From Heliophilum fasciatum (GTDB lineage: Bacteria > Bacillota > Desulfitobacteriia > Heliobacteriales > Heliobacteriaceae): DNA of 45,647 bases. A program made the translations under genes and the position numbers. The stretch is taken from positions 1 through 45,647 of the forward strand of contig NZ_SLXT01000023.1 of the NCBI RefSeq assembly GCF_004341395.1, given 5' to 3'. The notes beneath the pieces were generated by a model. It was not told the origin of the DNA, did no database searches, and saw nothing but the letters and a program-made list of their open reading frames with translations. Of this stretch, positions 16,150 through 24,107 are shown piece after piece (the first letter of the stretch is position 1; the number at the start of each line of letters is the position of its first letter).

Positions 16150-18453
16150 GACCTTGACTTCCTCGACGACGTATCCGGAGCCCGGCTGTTGCTTGGCTCT
16201 TTTTTTGACCCTGGCCGCCACTTCACCAATCTGTGATACATGAGCAAATCGACCGGTAACAACCGATAAAGAAATGGACATCACTGGATAACGGCAAGGG
16301 TTTCCTTGCCGATCACGACCGTCAATATATCCGGCTTGTCGGTCACGCTCCAGATATAACTCGCCAATGCGCCGGTCAAACTCACAGACAATACGATCGC
16401 ACAACTCCTGATAAGATGATGTGGTAACGATGATCCAATCATCACCGCCGATGTGGCCGACAAAATCATCAGGACAACCTTGATTCTGCACGGCCGTAGA
16501 TAGAATCTGCGCCGTCAACTTAATGGCTTGATCACCCTGTTCAAAACCGTAATAGTCATTAAAAGCCTTAAAATGATCGAGATCAGCATAGATCACGGTA
16601 AACGCCTGTCCGGCTTCACAACGCCGCTCCATATCTTCTTTAATCTGAAGGTTACCGGGCATCCCCGTTAAGGGATTGGCCCCCAGTGCCCGCTCGATCT
16701 GCAGGCCGGTCATTTGATCAAGCAACGCGCGCACTGAAACAACGCCAACGCACACCTTTTCTTCGTTCACTACGATGATATGATCATAAAGGCGCTGCAT
16801 CTGTCGGGCTGTAGCCAGATGGGCAACGCGATCAATACGCATCGCCGTGTCGACAATTAAAGGATTGCGATCCATGATTAAAGAAACGGGGCGCTGCCCA
16901 TAGAGCGCCAAGCCATATTTATTGACCATTTGCCCATAGAGCTTATCACGCATCAGCAAGCCTACCGGGCGCATCCCATCGACAATCACCAAGCTGAAAG
17001 CATTGCTGTTGGTTTGGAAAAAATCAAGTGCCTGATGGGTTGGTGCATTCTGCGCGAGCCCATGAAAGGCCTCAACCAGTTCCCCTACCGGCATCATCGT
17101 TCCCATCTCATCAGCGGGCTTCTGTTGCTTGAGTTCCCCTAAAACTCGCTGTGCTTCGCCGGTCAAAGCTTTTTTCTCAGGGCTGGGACGACCTAAAAAA
17201 TAGCCTTGGCCAATATCAACTCCTAAACGATGCAACCAGCGTAACTCCGCTTCCGTTTCAATCCCTTCGGCAATGATCTGTATACCAAGGCGCTTCGCAA
17301 AAGAAACAAAAATCTCGGCCATGGCTTGTTTGATCACCGATGTATCAATATGATGAATCAACGACATATCAATTTTTATATAATCAGGGATAATTTCGGC
17401 AATCGATTGCAAACTCGAATAGCCGGCACCCGCATCATCAACAGCTACTTGAAAACCGACGTTGCGAAACCGTTCCAACTTCTTATCAAAACTGCGAAAA
17501 TCGTCGATACTCTGACGTTCGGTAATCTCAAAGACGATCTGTCCCGGATCGCGACCAACCGAATGGACAAGCTGAAGCAGATTTTCCGGTGTAAAATCAG
17601 GATCTTGGATGACCTGGGGACTGATATTGACAAACAACCGCACGTCCTTAGGCCAATTCACAGTGCCCTGAACTGCTTTCTGGCGTAACAGACGTTCTAG
17701 CGGAAACAAAAGATTCGACTTCTCAGCCAAATCAGCGAGTCCTTGGGACCACTGCAGAGAACTTTCGCTGGGCCCACGGCTAAGCGCTTCATAACCCATG
17801 ATTTTTCCGCTTGCCATATCGACAAGCGGCTGATAGTGAATCGAGAAGCGCTCCTCTTTGATGGCTTCCCGCAACTCCCAGACTTGGCGAGTCCATTTTG
17901 CGTCCTCGTTCCCCTTTGCCATTTGACGGGCTTCTTTTAGCCCTTTATAAATTAAAGTTTCCAGGCTTAACTCCGATGATGCAAGAAGTATCGACCAGCC
18001 GCGGTGTAAATCAAGCGGTTCCTGCAACACACCCTGCAATTGACGGTTAACGCTGCTCAGCACCTGCGTGCAAAGATCTTCAGCTAAGCATTCTAAAAAA
18101 TCCAACCCTTGTAATGTCCCTACCGAAGGCAGTGAGTAATACAACACAAAATCATCGCCACCGACGTTATGAACAAACAACGTACGTCCCACACTCAGTA
18201 GGGGCCGTGCCTGCAAAATTGATCGTGTCACCGTTTTTAACACACGACGGGCAACCGGTGCCCCATAATGCTGTTCGATATGAGTCAATCCCACGATATC
18301 GAGAAAAATGATTCCAATACTTCGACGCCGTTGTAAATTCAACTCAACTTGCTCAAATACTTCACTGCCCGATGTTGTGGCCGAGTAAAACCGATGTTCA
18401 TCAGGTATTTTATGCTCCTGTAGCCAATTCATCCATGACTGTTGTGAACGCAC
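16135..18453 (-). CDS. GGDEF-EAL-CBS-GGDEF c-di-GMP protein
   Basis: A soluble 772-residue protein with four parts. The first is an N-terminal GGDEF-like domain (site GGDDF, residues 98-102). The second is an EAL domain (about residues 195-430) with an intact set of motifs: EAL at 222-224, NISP at 276-279, FEITE at 308-312, DDAGAGYSS at 339-347, KID at 360-362, AEGIET at 395-400 and GQGYFLGRP at 415-423. The third is a CBS-pair-like module (about 450-590) and the fourth a second GGDEF domain (about 590-755; site GGDDW at 669-673). Both cyclase sites have Asp for the usual Glu, so cyclase activity is doubtful, whereas phosphodiesterase activity looks possible. No membrane segments are seen. 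The GTG start at 18453 has GGAGGG upstream and overlaps the chemoreceptor gene by 44 nt. Confidence 0.93.
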   Translation of the reverse strand: MRSQQSWMNWLQEHKIPDEHRFYSATTSGSEVFEQVELNLQRRRSIGIIFLDIVGLTHIEQHYGAPVARRVLKTVTRSILQARPLLSVGRTLFVHNVGGDDFVLYYSLPSVGTLQGLDFLECLAEDLCTQVLSSVNRQLQGVLQEPLDLHRGWSILLASSELSLETLIYKGLKEARQMAKGNEDAKWTRQVWELREAIKEERFSIHYQPLVDMASGKIMGYEALSRGPSESSLQWSQGLADLAEKSNLLFPLERLLRQKAVQGTVNWPKDVRLFVNISPQVIQDPDFTPENLLQLVHSVGRDPGQIVFEITERQSIDDFRSFDKKLERFRNVGFQVAVDDAGAGYSSLQSIAEIIPDYIKIDMSLIHHIDTSVIKQAMAEIFVSFAKRLGIQIIAEGIETEAELRWLHRLGVDIGQGYFLGRPSPEKKALTGEAQRVLGELKQQKPADEMGTMMPVGELVEAFHGLAQNAPTHQALDFFQTNSNAFSLVIVDGMRPVGLLMRDKLYGQMVNKYGLALYGQRPVSLIMDRNPLIVDTAMRIDRVAHLATARQMQRLYDHIIVVNEEKVCVGVVSVRALLDQMTGLQIERALGANPLTGMPGNLQIKEDMERRCEAGQAFTVIYADLDHFKAFNDYYGFEQGDQAIKLTAQILSTAVQNQGCPDDFVGHIGGDDWIIVTTSSYQELCDRIVCEFDRRIGELYLERDRQAGYIDGRDRQGNPCRYPVMSISLSVVTGRFAHVSQIGEVAARVKKRAKQQPGSGYVVEEVKVLTLS

Positions 18454-19666
18454 CCTGCGGTCCCTCCTCCTCGCTGCTCATTGATGATGTCACCGCCGTG
18501 GTAGCGCTTTCGCCTGCTGTTTTCTGCGCCTGTTCAACCAAAACACGGATCGCTTGCAGTAATTCTTCCGATTCCTGAGCAATATCGTGGGCAAGACCGG
18601 TAATGCCGTTTACATGCTCTCCTGAAATCTTGATGGCACCAAATATCTGTATCCAAGCATTGTGCACCTGATCAGCAACCTTGCGAGTACTCATGCTACG
18701 GTTTTTCGCTTCTTGTGCACATCGATCGGCCTCATCGATCTTGATCAACACTTGCCGGAGTAATGATGAGATTTGACGGGCTGCCGTATTGGTCTCGTCA
18801 GCTAATTTTCTAACTTCCTCAGCGACAACAGCAAAACCACGACCATGAACGCCGGCCCTTGCTGCTTCAATCGACGCATTAAAGGCCAGCAAATTGGTTT
18901 GATCGGCTAACTGCCGAATCATCTGTGAGATCGGTTCAATTTCTTTAGATTCTTCCAATAATTGATTCATGATCTCCATCTGATGATCAACCGTTTGATC
19001 GATCGTATCAATTTCATGTAATGCTTGGTTTAAAGCAAGCCGTCCCTCATCGGTATAGCCATTCATCTGTTCAGCGTTGCGGTGTGCCTCAACCGATAGA
19101 TCGGCGATTGCTTGCGCTTGATCGGTAATGAGTGCGATCCGTTCCGATGTTTGTGTCAAGAGACTGGCCTGTCCACGGGCCACATTGACTTGATTGCAAT
19201 TCATCAATGTTAACAGCTTTTTGATCGTGATCATCCCTACACAGCGACCTTGATTCGTAATGATCACATTATCATAAAGCGTCGCTGCCTCCCGTTGCGT
19301 AGCCAGTTGACATACGTCGATCACCAGTGCTTGCTGATCGACAATAATACAATCGCTGGTCATGATCCGCCGAACCGGTCGATCATAATACACCGATACA
19401 CCATAGCGCTTACCTAAATGAGCAAAAAGTTGATCACGCATCACCAATCCCAGCGGTTTTTTTCCCCCCGAGACAATAACAACACCATTATAATTTTGAT
19501 TTTCTTCAAGAAACGCAACAACATCTCGTGTTGCCGAATTCTCACCCAGCATCGGTGCCGGTTCGGCAAAACGGCCAATCGGCATCAACGCAATCGACTC
19601 GGCTATTTTCAATTGCTCTTTCTCGCATTGCATCTTTTGTCCGTTGCGTAGCTCCTGATAGCTCAT
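18410..19666 (-). CDS. Soluble chemoreceptor (MCP) with CBS-like module
   Basis: A 418-residue methyl-accepting chemotaxis protein with no transmembrane segment. Residues about 25-165 form a CBS-pair-like module closely similar to that in the next gene product. Residues about 175-390 form the coiled-coil MCP signalling domain, whose hairpin tip reads [20 protein letters not shown] and then [17 protein letters not shown], the part that contacts CheA/CheW. Methylation-type Gln/Glu sites are likely in the flanking helices. It should therefore sense a cytoplasmic ligand. The ATG follows AAAGGAG. It is probably co-transcribed with the GGDEF/EAL gene. CBS modules often bind adenosine nucleotides; the ligand here is unknown. 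Confidence 0.93.
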   Translation of the reverse strand: MSYQELRNGQKMQCEKEQLKIAESIALMPIGRFAEPAPMLGENSATRDVVAFLEENQNYNGVVIVSGGKKPLGLVMRDQLFAHLGKRYGVSVYYDRPVRRIMTSDCIIVDQQALVIDVCQLATQREAATLYDNVIITNQGRCVGMITIKKLLTLMNCNQVNVARGQASLLTQTSERIALITDQAQAIADLSVEAHRNAEQMNGYTDEGRLALNQALHEIDTIDQTVDHQMEIMNQLLEESKEIEPISQMIRQLADQTNLLAFNASIEAARAGVHGRGFAVVAEEVRKLADETNTAARQISSLLRQVLIKIDEADRCAQEAKNRSMSTRKVADQVHNAWIQIFGAIKISGEHVNGITGLAHDIAQESEELLQAIRVLVEQAQKTAGESATTAVTSSMSSEEEGPQGAFTTVMDELATGA

Positions 19667-19732
19667 TCTTTTCTCCTTTATATTTTGTAAATAATTTTCA
19701 TCTAAACACTATCTGTTTTTTATTAATGCCAT

Positions 19733-19786
19733 ATAAAAAAAAGGTTATGTTGCTATTAAGTTTTACTTAATAAGCAGCATAACCTT
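19733..19786 (-). terminator. Intrinsic terminator after phoR
   Basis: A long stem runs AAGGTTATGCTGCTTATTAA and pairs across a short loop with TTAATAGCAACATAACCTT (about 20 bp with bulges), followed by TTTTTTTT on the minus strand. It closes the phoP-phoR unit and separates it from the chemoreceptor gene. Confidence 0.93.
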
Positions 19787-19790
19787 AATT

Positions 19791-21182
19791 TCACTTTAAA
19801 GGTAATGTAACCCTAAAAGTACTTCCTTGTCCAAATTTTGATGTTACAAGCACATGACCACCGCATCCCTCGACCAAGTGCTTGACAATGGCTAAGCCTA
19901 GTCCGGTCCCGCCCATCTCACGGGAACGAGCCTTATCGACACGATAAAAACGTTCAAAAATACGAGGCAAACTTTCCTGAGGAATGCCGATTCCGGTGTC
20001 AATGATCTCAACGACTACACCTTCAACGGTTCGGTTGGCCGTTACACTGACTTGACCTCCGGCCAGGGTGTACTTAATCGCATTTTCCACTAAGTTAACC
20101 AACACTTGTCGCAGCGGATCCGGCCCCAGCGGTACCGGCGGCAATGCCTTTTCTACATGAAAAGTGATCGCGATATTTTTTTCGTTGGCTAAAGGCTCCA
20201 ACAATTGTTGCACTTGACGTAAGGCAGTCTCCAGCGATGACTTTTCTGCGAAAGGTTGCTCCCGCTGACTTTCAATACTCGATAGCTGTAACAAGTCTTC
20301 AATCAAACGCTGTAAGCGGCAAGTCTCTTCTTCGATAATCGATAAAAAACGGTAAGCAACTTCCGGTTGTTCCACCGCTCCGTCGCGCAACGTTTCGACA
20401 AATCCTTTAATGGAGGTTAAGGGCGTTCGCAACTCGTGCGATACATTGGCCACAAACTCTGTCCGTACTTGCTCTAACCGGCGAACTTCCGACACATCAT
20501 CAAGCACCATGACAGCTCCGCCAAAACTTTGCTGTTCACTCCAAACCGGCACAATCTGCACCCGGTAGGTTTGACTGCGATGGGGCCATAACTGCAGTTC
20601 TCGCGTATTGGCTTCTCCCGTTTTTAAAGCAGCCAGTAACATATCGTCTAGGGCACGAAGGCGTATGACTTCGACAAGTTGCTTACCCAATACGGCTTCT
20701 TCTCGGGCAAGCAGCATCTGTTCTGCCGCCCGGTTGAGCAAGATGATCCGGCCCAGATGATCGAAGCCAACTACCCCTTCAACCATCGACCCTAAGACCG
20801 TTTCAAACTTGCTTTTTTCATTGCGCAATTCCCCGATTTGACCACGCACCTGCTCCACCGTTTGGTTGATCACCTGTGCCAGCGTCGTTAATTCCGAGCT
20901 GTAGTGGACATCATACAAACGCACTGCCTGCCCTTGGGCTAACTTCTGTACAACTTCGACCATCTCATTGAGGATATTGGCAATGCGGCCGGCCCCGAGA
21001 AAAATAATCGTCGCCGAAAAACCCAGAAAAAAAACAAACACCGCATTCAATCCTACATGGGCGTCGGGATGAACATATCCCGCCCCCAGAAGATAGAGCC
21101 ACAACGTGGGTAGCAGCATCAGCACAAAGAACGCCAAGGTTAACCGCCAGCGCAAGCTACGCCAGCCCTGCCAGGCCATCAT
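19791..21182 (-). CDS. phoR: Sensor histidine kinase PhoR (PnpS-like)
   Basis: The 463-residue kinase has two transmembrane segments (about residues 12-34 and 44-64) with an external loop of only about 10 residues. A HAMP-like linker (about 65-115), a PAS domain (about 125-225) and the histidine kinase core follow. The H-box is FVANVSHELRTPL (His 249), the N-box is LVNLVENAIKYT, and the G boxes are DTGIGIPQESLPRIFERF and GGTGLGLAIVKH. A short external loop fits sensing through Pst/PhoU rather than a periplasmic ligand (inference from PhoR family behaviour). The ATG overlaps phoP's stop (ATGA), so the two are coupled. Confidence 0.93.
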   Translation of the reverse strand: MMAWQGWRSLRWRLTLAFFVLMLLPTLWLYLLGAGYVHPDAHVGLNAVFVFFLGFSATIIFLGAGRIANILNEMVEVVQKLAQGQAVRLYDVHYSSELTTLAQVINQTVEQVRGQIGELRNEKSKFETVLGSMVEGVVGFDHLGRIILLNRAAEQMLLAREEAVLGKQLVEVIRLRALDDMLLAALKTGEANTRELQLWPHRSQTYRVQIVPVWSEQQSFGGAVMVLDDVSEVRRLEQVRTEFVANVSHELRTPLTSIKGFVETLRDGAVEQPEVAYRFLSIIEEETCRLQRLIEDLLQLSSIESQREQPFAEKSSLETALRQVQQLLEPLANEKNIAITFHVEKALPPVPLGPDPLRQVLVNLVENAIKYTLAGGQVSVTANRTVEGVVVEIIDTGIGIPQESLPRIFERFYRVDKARSREMGGTGLGLAIVKHLVEGCGGHVLVTSKFGQGSTFRVTLPLK

Positions 21183-21877
21183 ACCGAGGGAGCGCGAAAT
21201 TTATAGCCGACACCGCGCACCGTATCAATGTACTGTGGATTTGCCGGATCCTGTTCAATTTTTTGGCGCAAATGCCGGATATGCACATCGACGGTGCGAC
21301 TGTCACCATAAAAATCATAGCCCCAGATCCGCTCCAACAGAAATTCCCGCGTAAATACTTTCCCCGGGCGAGCGGCCATCCACCGAAGTAACTCAAATTC
21401 CTTCGGTGTTAGATCTTGCTTACGCCCATTGACCAACACTTCATACCGCTCGGCGTCAATATGTAGCTCGCCGATTTGGATCGGCCCAGTCACTTGCGCA
21501 TCCACACGATTCACCCTGCGTAGCAGGGCCTTGACACGAGCCGTTAACTCACGGGGACTAAAGGGCTTGGTGATATAATCATCGGCCCCCATTTCCAATC
21601 CCAGTACTTTATCGACTTCTTCTCCCTTGGCCGTTAACATGACGATCGGCAAGTGGGCCGATCGCGAACGACCGCGTAATGCGCGGCAAACTTCCAACCC
21701 ATCCATTTTGGGCAACATCAAATCAAGGATGACAAGATCAGGAGGATCATCACTGATCAACTGTAGTGCCTTTTCCCCATCCATGGCGCTAATTACTTGA
21801 TGTCCCTCTTTTTCTAAATTAAAGCGCACTAATTCCAGAATATGACCATCATCTTCGATAACAGCGATCTTAGCCAC
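21179..21877 (-). CDS. phoP: Response regulator PhoP
   Basis: A regulator of about 232 residues. Its receiver domain has the phosphoacceptor Asp at about residue 52 (LVILDLMLPKMDG), acidic residues at IEDDG, the conserved Thr in MLTAKG and Lys in TKPFSP. The OmpR/PhoB-type winged-helix DNA-binding domain runs from about 130 to 228, with LTPKEFELLRWMA and SRTVDVHIRHLRQKI. Its expected targets include the Pho box before pstS. I chose the GTG at 21877 because AAGGAGGTG lies 6 nt upstream; it overlaps the pgeF end by 8 nt. Assignment to PhoP rests on the pairing with PhoR and closeness to pst genes. Confidence 0.93.
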   Translation of the reverse strand: MAKIAVIEDDGHILELVRFNLEKEGHQVISAMDGEKALQLISDDPPDLVILDLMLPKMDGLEVCRALRGRSRSAHLPIVMLTAKGEEVDKVLGLEMGADDYITKPFSPRELTARVKALLRRVNRVDAQVTGPIQIGELHIDAERYEVLVNGRKQDLTPKEFELLRWMAARPGKVFTREFLLERIWGYDFYGDSRTVDVHIRHLRQKIEQDPANPQYIDTVRGVGYKFRAPSV

Positions 21878-22685
21878 GCTTTCCACCTCCTTCTTCTTCC
21901 AACCAGATCAATGCACCATGGCGACCGGTACGACCGTCCCGTCGATAGGAAAAAAACTCCGGTGAGCAACAGGTACAACGATCGAGCATGGCGATCTGCC
22001 CTGCCGGTACACCGGCAGCTTCACACTGCAACTGCTGTGCCCGCGCCAGGTGCAACGTTCGCTTGCCTTGATGATCAACCTCATGCCCAAGAACCGCTGA
22101 TGCAAAGGGCCACCGCGCCATAAAAAGTTCAACGACCTCCGGACCGACGGGATAACAACAGGGGCCAATAACCGCCCCAATGGCGACCCAGATATCACCA
22201 GTATTACTGCCGGCAGCAACCATCTGCTGAATCACTTTTTCCGACAAGCCCTGCACGGTACCGCGCCAACCGGCGTGAGCGGCGGCTATCCGCCGTGCTC
22301 CGGCATCAAAGAAAAGCAGGATTCCACAATCAGCGCCAAAGACAGCCAGCGGTACACCGGTTTTGGCGGTGATCATTCCATCGGCTTCTCCCAAAGGCCG
22401 CTCCGGAACCGGCGTTGTCACATCCATCATTGCCGTGCCGTGAACTTGATCTACCGTCGCCCATGGTTGTTCCCCCATGCCGGCGGCCTGACTTAACTGG
22501 CGGCGATTGAAGGCAACCTTTTGCGCATCGTCACCGACATGAAACCCCAAGTTCAAACGATCATAAGGCGGTTCACTGGCGCCGCCGCTACGTGTAGTCA
22601 TGATCGCTTGACAACCGGGTGGCCAAACCGGCCGGTAAACTACCATATCCCCTAACTGCTGCCGTTGCCATTGGCCTTGTGGCAT
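21870..22685 (-). CDS. pgeF: Purine nucleoside phosphorylase / PgeF (YlmD, YfiH) family
   Basis: A protein of about 271 residues of the multicopper-oxidase-like PgeF/YfiH/YlmD family (formerly polyphenol oxidase, laccase domain). Metal-site motifs are DQVHGTAM (about residues 78-85) and ADCG...RIAAAHAGWRG (Cys about 119; His about 136). PgeF hydrolyses the wrong L-Ser-containing peptidoglycan precursor, and family members also have nucleoside phosphorylase activity. It normally lies beside ylmE-sepF (as ylmD), but here it is nested between nrdG and phoP. I chose the ATG at 22685 with AAGGGGCG upstream. It overlaps phoP by 8 nt. Confidence 0.92.
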   Translation of the reverse strand: MPQGQWQRQQLGDMVVYRPVWPPGCQAIMTTRSGGASEPPYDRLNLGFHVGDDAQKVAFNRRQLSQAAGMGEQPWATVDQVHGTAMMDVTTPVPERPLGEADGMITAKTGVPLAVFGADCGILLFFDAGARRIAAAHAGWRGTVQGLSEKVIQQMVAAGSNTGDIWVAIGAVIGPCCYPVGPEVVELFMARWPFASAVLGHEVDHQGKRTLHLARAQQLQCEAAGVPAGQIAMLDRCTCCSPEFFSYRRDGRTGRHGALIWLEEEGGGKRG

Positions 22686-22698
22686 CTTTTCACGCCCC

Positions 22699-23199
22699 TT
22701 ACACATAACCCTGCACAGTCACAACTCGCCCCTGCCGTAACGATGATGCTACATCGACGATCCGTTGATTGCGGGAACCGCGAAAAGCGATCGCCAAATC
22801 TCGCTCCTCTTCCCGGTAAGGTCCGTCAATCAGCCAGTCACAGCGCCGTAACAGCATCATGGCATCTTCTCGTAGCTGCAGTTCCTCCCAGCGATAACCA
22901 CTGTACACAACGATGTGCAGTCCCATCGCCTTCACTTCATCAGCTAACAACGCTAACGTCGCCGCTTGCTCAAAAGGCTCACCGCCGGAGAAGGTAACGC
23001 CGGAGAGATAGGAGGTGCCTTGGCGGATCATCATTAGCACTTCTTCGATGGTTACCTCCCGGCCTCCTGCCGGATCTTGCGTATCCGGATTATGACAGCC
23101 AGGACAGCTACGATAGCACCCCTGAACAAAGACAGTAAACCGTACGCCCGGCCCATCGACAATGCTTTCCGGCACCAAACCGGCGATACGTAATTTCAT
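22699..23199 (-). CDS. nrdG: Anaerobic ribonucleotide reductase activating protein
   Basis: The 166-residue radical SAM enzyme has the cluster-binding CX3CX2C motif CYRSCPGC (Cys 28, 32 and 35). The SAM-binding GGEP (VTFSGGEPFE, about residues 71-80) is intact, and the N-terminal DGPGVRFTVFVQGC is typical of NrdG. It makes the glycyl radical on NrdD. The ATG at 23199 has GAGGTGA upstream. It lies in a separate unit from nrdR-nrdD: it follows the zinc-peptidase gene across a terminator and is tightly followed by pgeF-phoP-phoR. Confidence 0.96.
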   Translation of the reverse strand: MKLRIAGLVPESIVDGPGVRFTVFVQGCYRSCPGCHNPDTQDPAGGREVTIEEVLMMIRQGTSYLSGVTFSGGEPFEQAATLALLADEVKAMGLHIVVYSGYRWEELQLREDAMMLLRRCDWLIDGPYREEERDLAIAFRGSRNQRIVDVASSLRQGRVVTVQGYV

Positions 23200-23216
23200 G
23201 ATCATCACCTCTACAG

Positions 23217-23248
23217 AAAAGGCCTCCTGCCACTGGGCAGGAGACCTT
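23217..23248 (-). terminator. Intrinsic terminator between yugP and nrdG
   Basis: AAGGTCTCCTGCC pairs with GGCAGGAGGCCTT (one mismatch, loop of 4), followed by TTTTCTG on the minus strand. The T run is short, so read-through into nrdG is likely; there is no room for another promoter between the hairpin and nrdG. Confidence 0.75.
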
Positions 23249-23255
23249 GGTAGCT

Positions 23256-23945
23256 TTATTCCTCACGGCTCGTCCCTGAGAAAATCAACACATATTTGAG
23301 CAATTCCACAACGGCCACCAGTGCCGAGGCCACATAGGTCAAAGCGGCGGCACCTAAGACTTTCTTGGTTAGCTTCAATTCATCTTTACTGACATAATTG
23401 TAGTGCTGGAGCATCTGTAACGCACGATTGGAAGCGTTGAACTCAACCGGTAAGGTAATCACTTGAAACAAAACGGCTGCACTGAAAAACAAGATACCGG
23501 CTAAGATCAAGCCACTCCAATGAAAGAAGAAACCTGCCAAAAACAAGGGCATCGCCAGCATCGAACCGGCATTGGCCACCGGAACAAAAGCATGACGCAG
23601 CGCCAGCGGCGCATAGCTTTGGGCATGCTGGATCGCGTGGCCCACTTCGTGTGACGCTACACCTAACGATGCAACGGAGTACCCATGATAAACATCCTGC
23701 GACAAACGAACAACTCTGGATCTGGGATCATAATGATCGGAAAGCTTGCCTCCGCCGCTGAGTTCAACCGGAACATGATGCAAACCGTTGGCATCCAAAA
23801 GCCCCCGCGCCACCTGGGCTCCGATGATCCCGCTTCGCGCCGGCACCTTCGCGTACTTGGTAAAGGTACGGGATACCTTGAACTGCGCGTACAGTGCGAG
23901 CAAAACAAAAGGAAGCACCAAAAAATCGAGGGGATGGAAAAACAT
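23256..23945 (-). CDS. yugP: Zinc metallopeptidase, YugP family
   Basis: The 229-residue membrane protein has an N-terminal hydrophobic segment (residues 5-24), the zinc-protease motif HEVGH at residues 99-103 (in VASHEVGHAIQHA), and two or three further hydrophobic segments after about residue 120. A third zinc ligand is expected in the later Glu/Asn-containing segment (LPVEFNASNRALQ, about 172-184). The layout is that of the YugP/neutral zinc metallopeptidase family in Firmicutes. Its substrates are unknown. It has its own strong promoter and is followed by a terminator hairpin and nrdG. Confidence 0.92.
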   Translation of the reverse strand: MFFHPLDFLVLPFVLLALYAQFKVSRTFTKYAKVPARSGIIGAQVARGLLDANGLHHVPVELSGGGKLSDHYDPRSRVVRLSQDVYHGYSVASLGVASHEVGHAIQHAQSYAPLALRHAFVPVANAGSMLAMPLFLAGFFFHWSGLILAGILFFSAAVLFQVITLPVEFNASNRALQMLQHYNYVSKDELKLTKKVLGAAALTYVASALVAVVELLKYVLIFSGTSREE

Positions 23946-23989
23946 CGATTCACCGATCCTTTCAAATATTAGGGAGAGGTTACGCCTTC

Positions 23990-24018
23990 ATTGTAGTATA
24001 GGGCTGATCGGCTGTCAA
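23990..24018 (-). promoter_or_regulatory. Sigma-A promoter of yugP
   Basis: TTGACA (24013-24018) and TACAAT (23990-23995) on the minus strand are spaced by exactly 17 bp. It lies about 45 nt before the yugP start codon and after the nrdD end. Confidence 0.85.
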
Positions 24019-24059
24019 TCATTTGTGGCAAATGCTGTCACATAGTTTTCCTATTTATT

Positions 24060-24107
24060 TAATGAAGTTTTTATTTATTAATGAAGTTCTTTCCTAATGA
24101 AGTTCTT
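24060..24107 (-). repeat. Three short repeats at the nrdD 3' end
   Basis: The 10-mer TAATGAAGTT (plus strand) occurs at 24060-24069, 24079-24088 and 24095-24104. The last two extend to a 13-nt match TAATGAAGTTCTT. The last copy contains the nrdD stop codon; the others lie just outside the gene in A/T-rich DNA. Confidence 0.8.

Noticed and set aside
19667-19740. Pho box or c-di-GMP riboswitch upstream of the chemoreceptor gene
   Set aside because: The A/T-rich gap has TTTACA- and TTTAGA-like words but not at 11-bp steps, and no GEMM-type motif. No firm promoter was found either.
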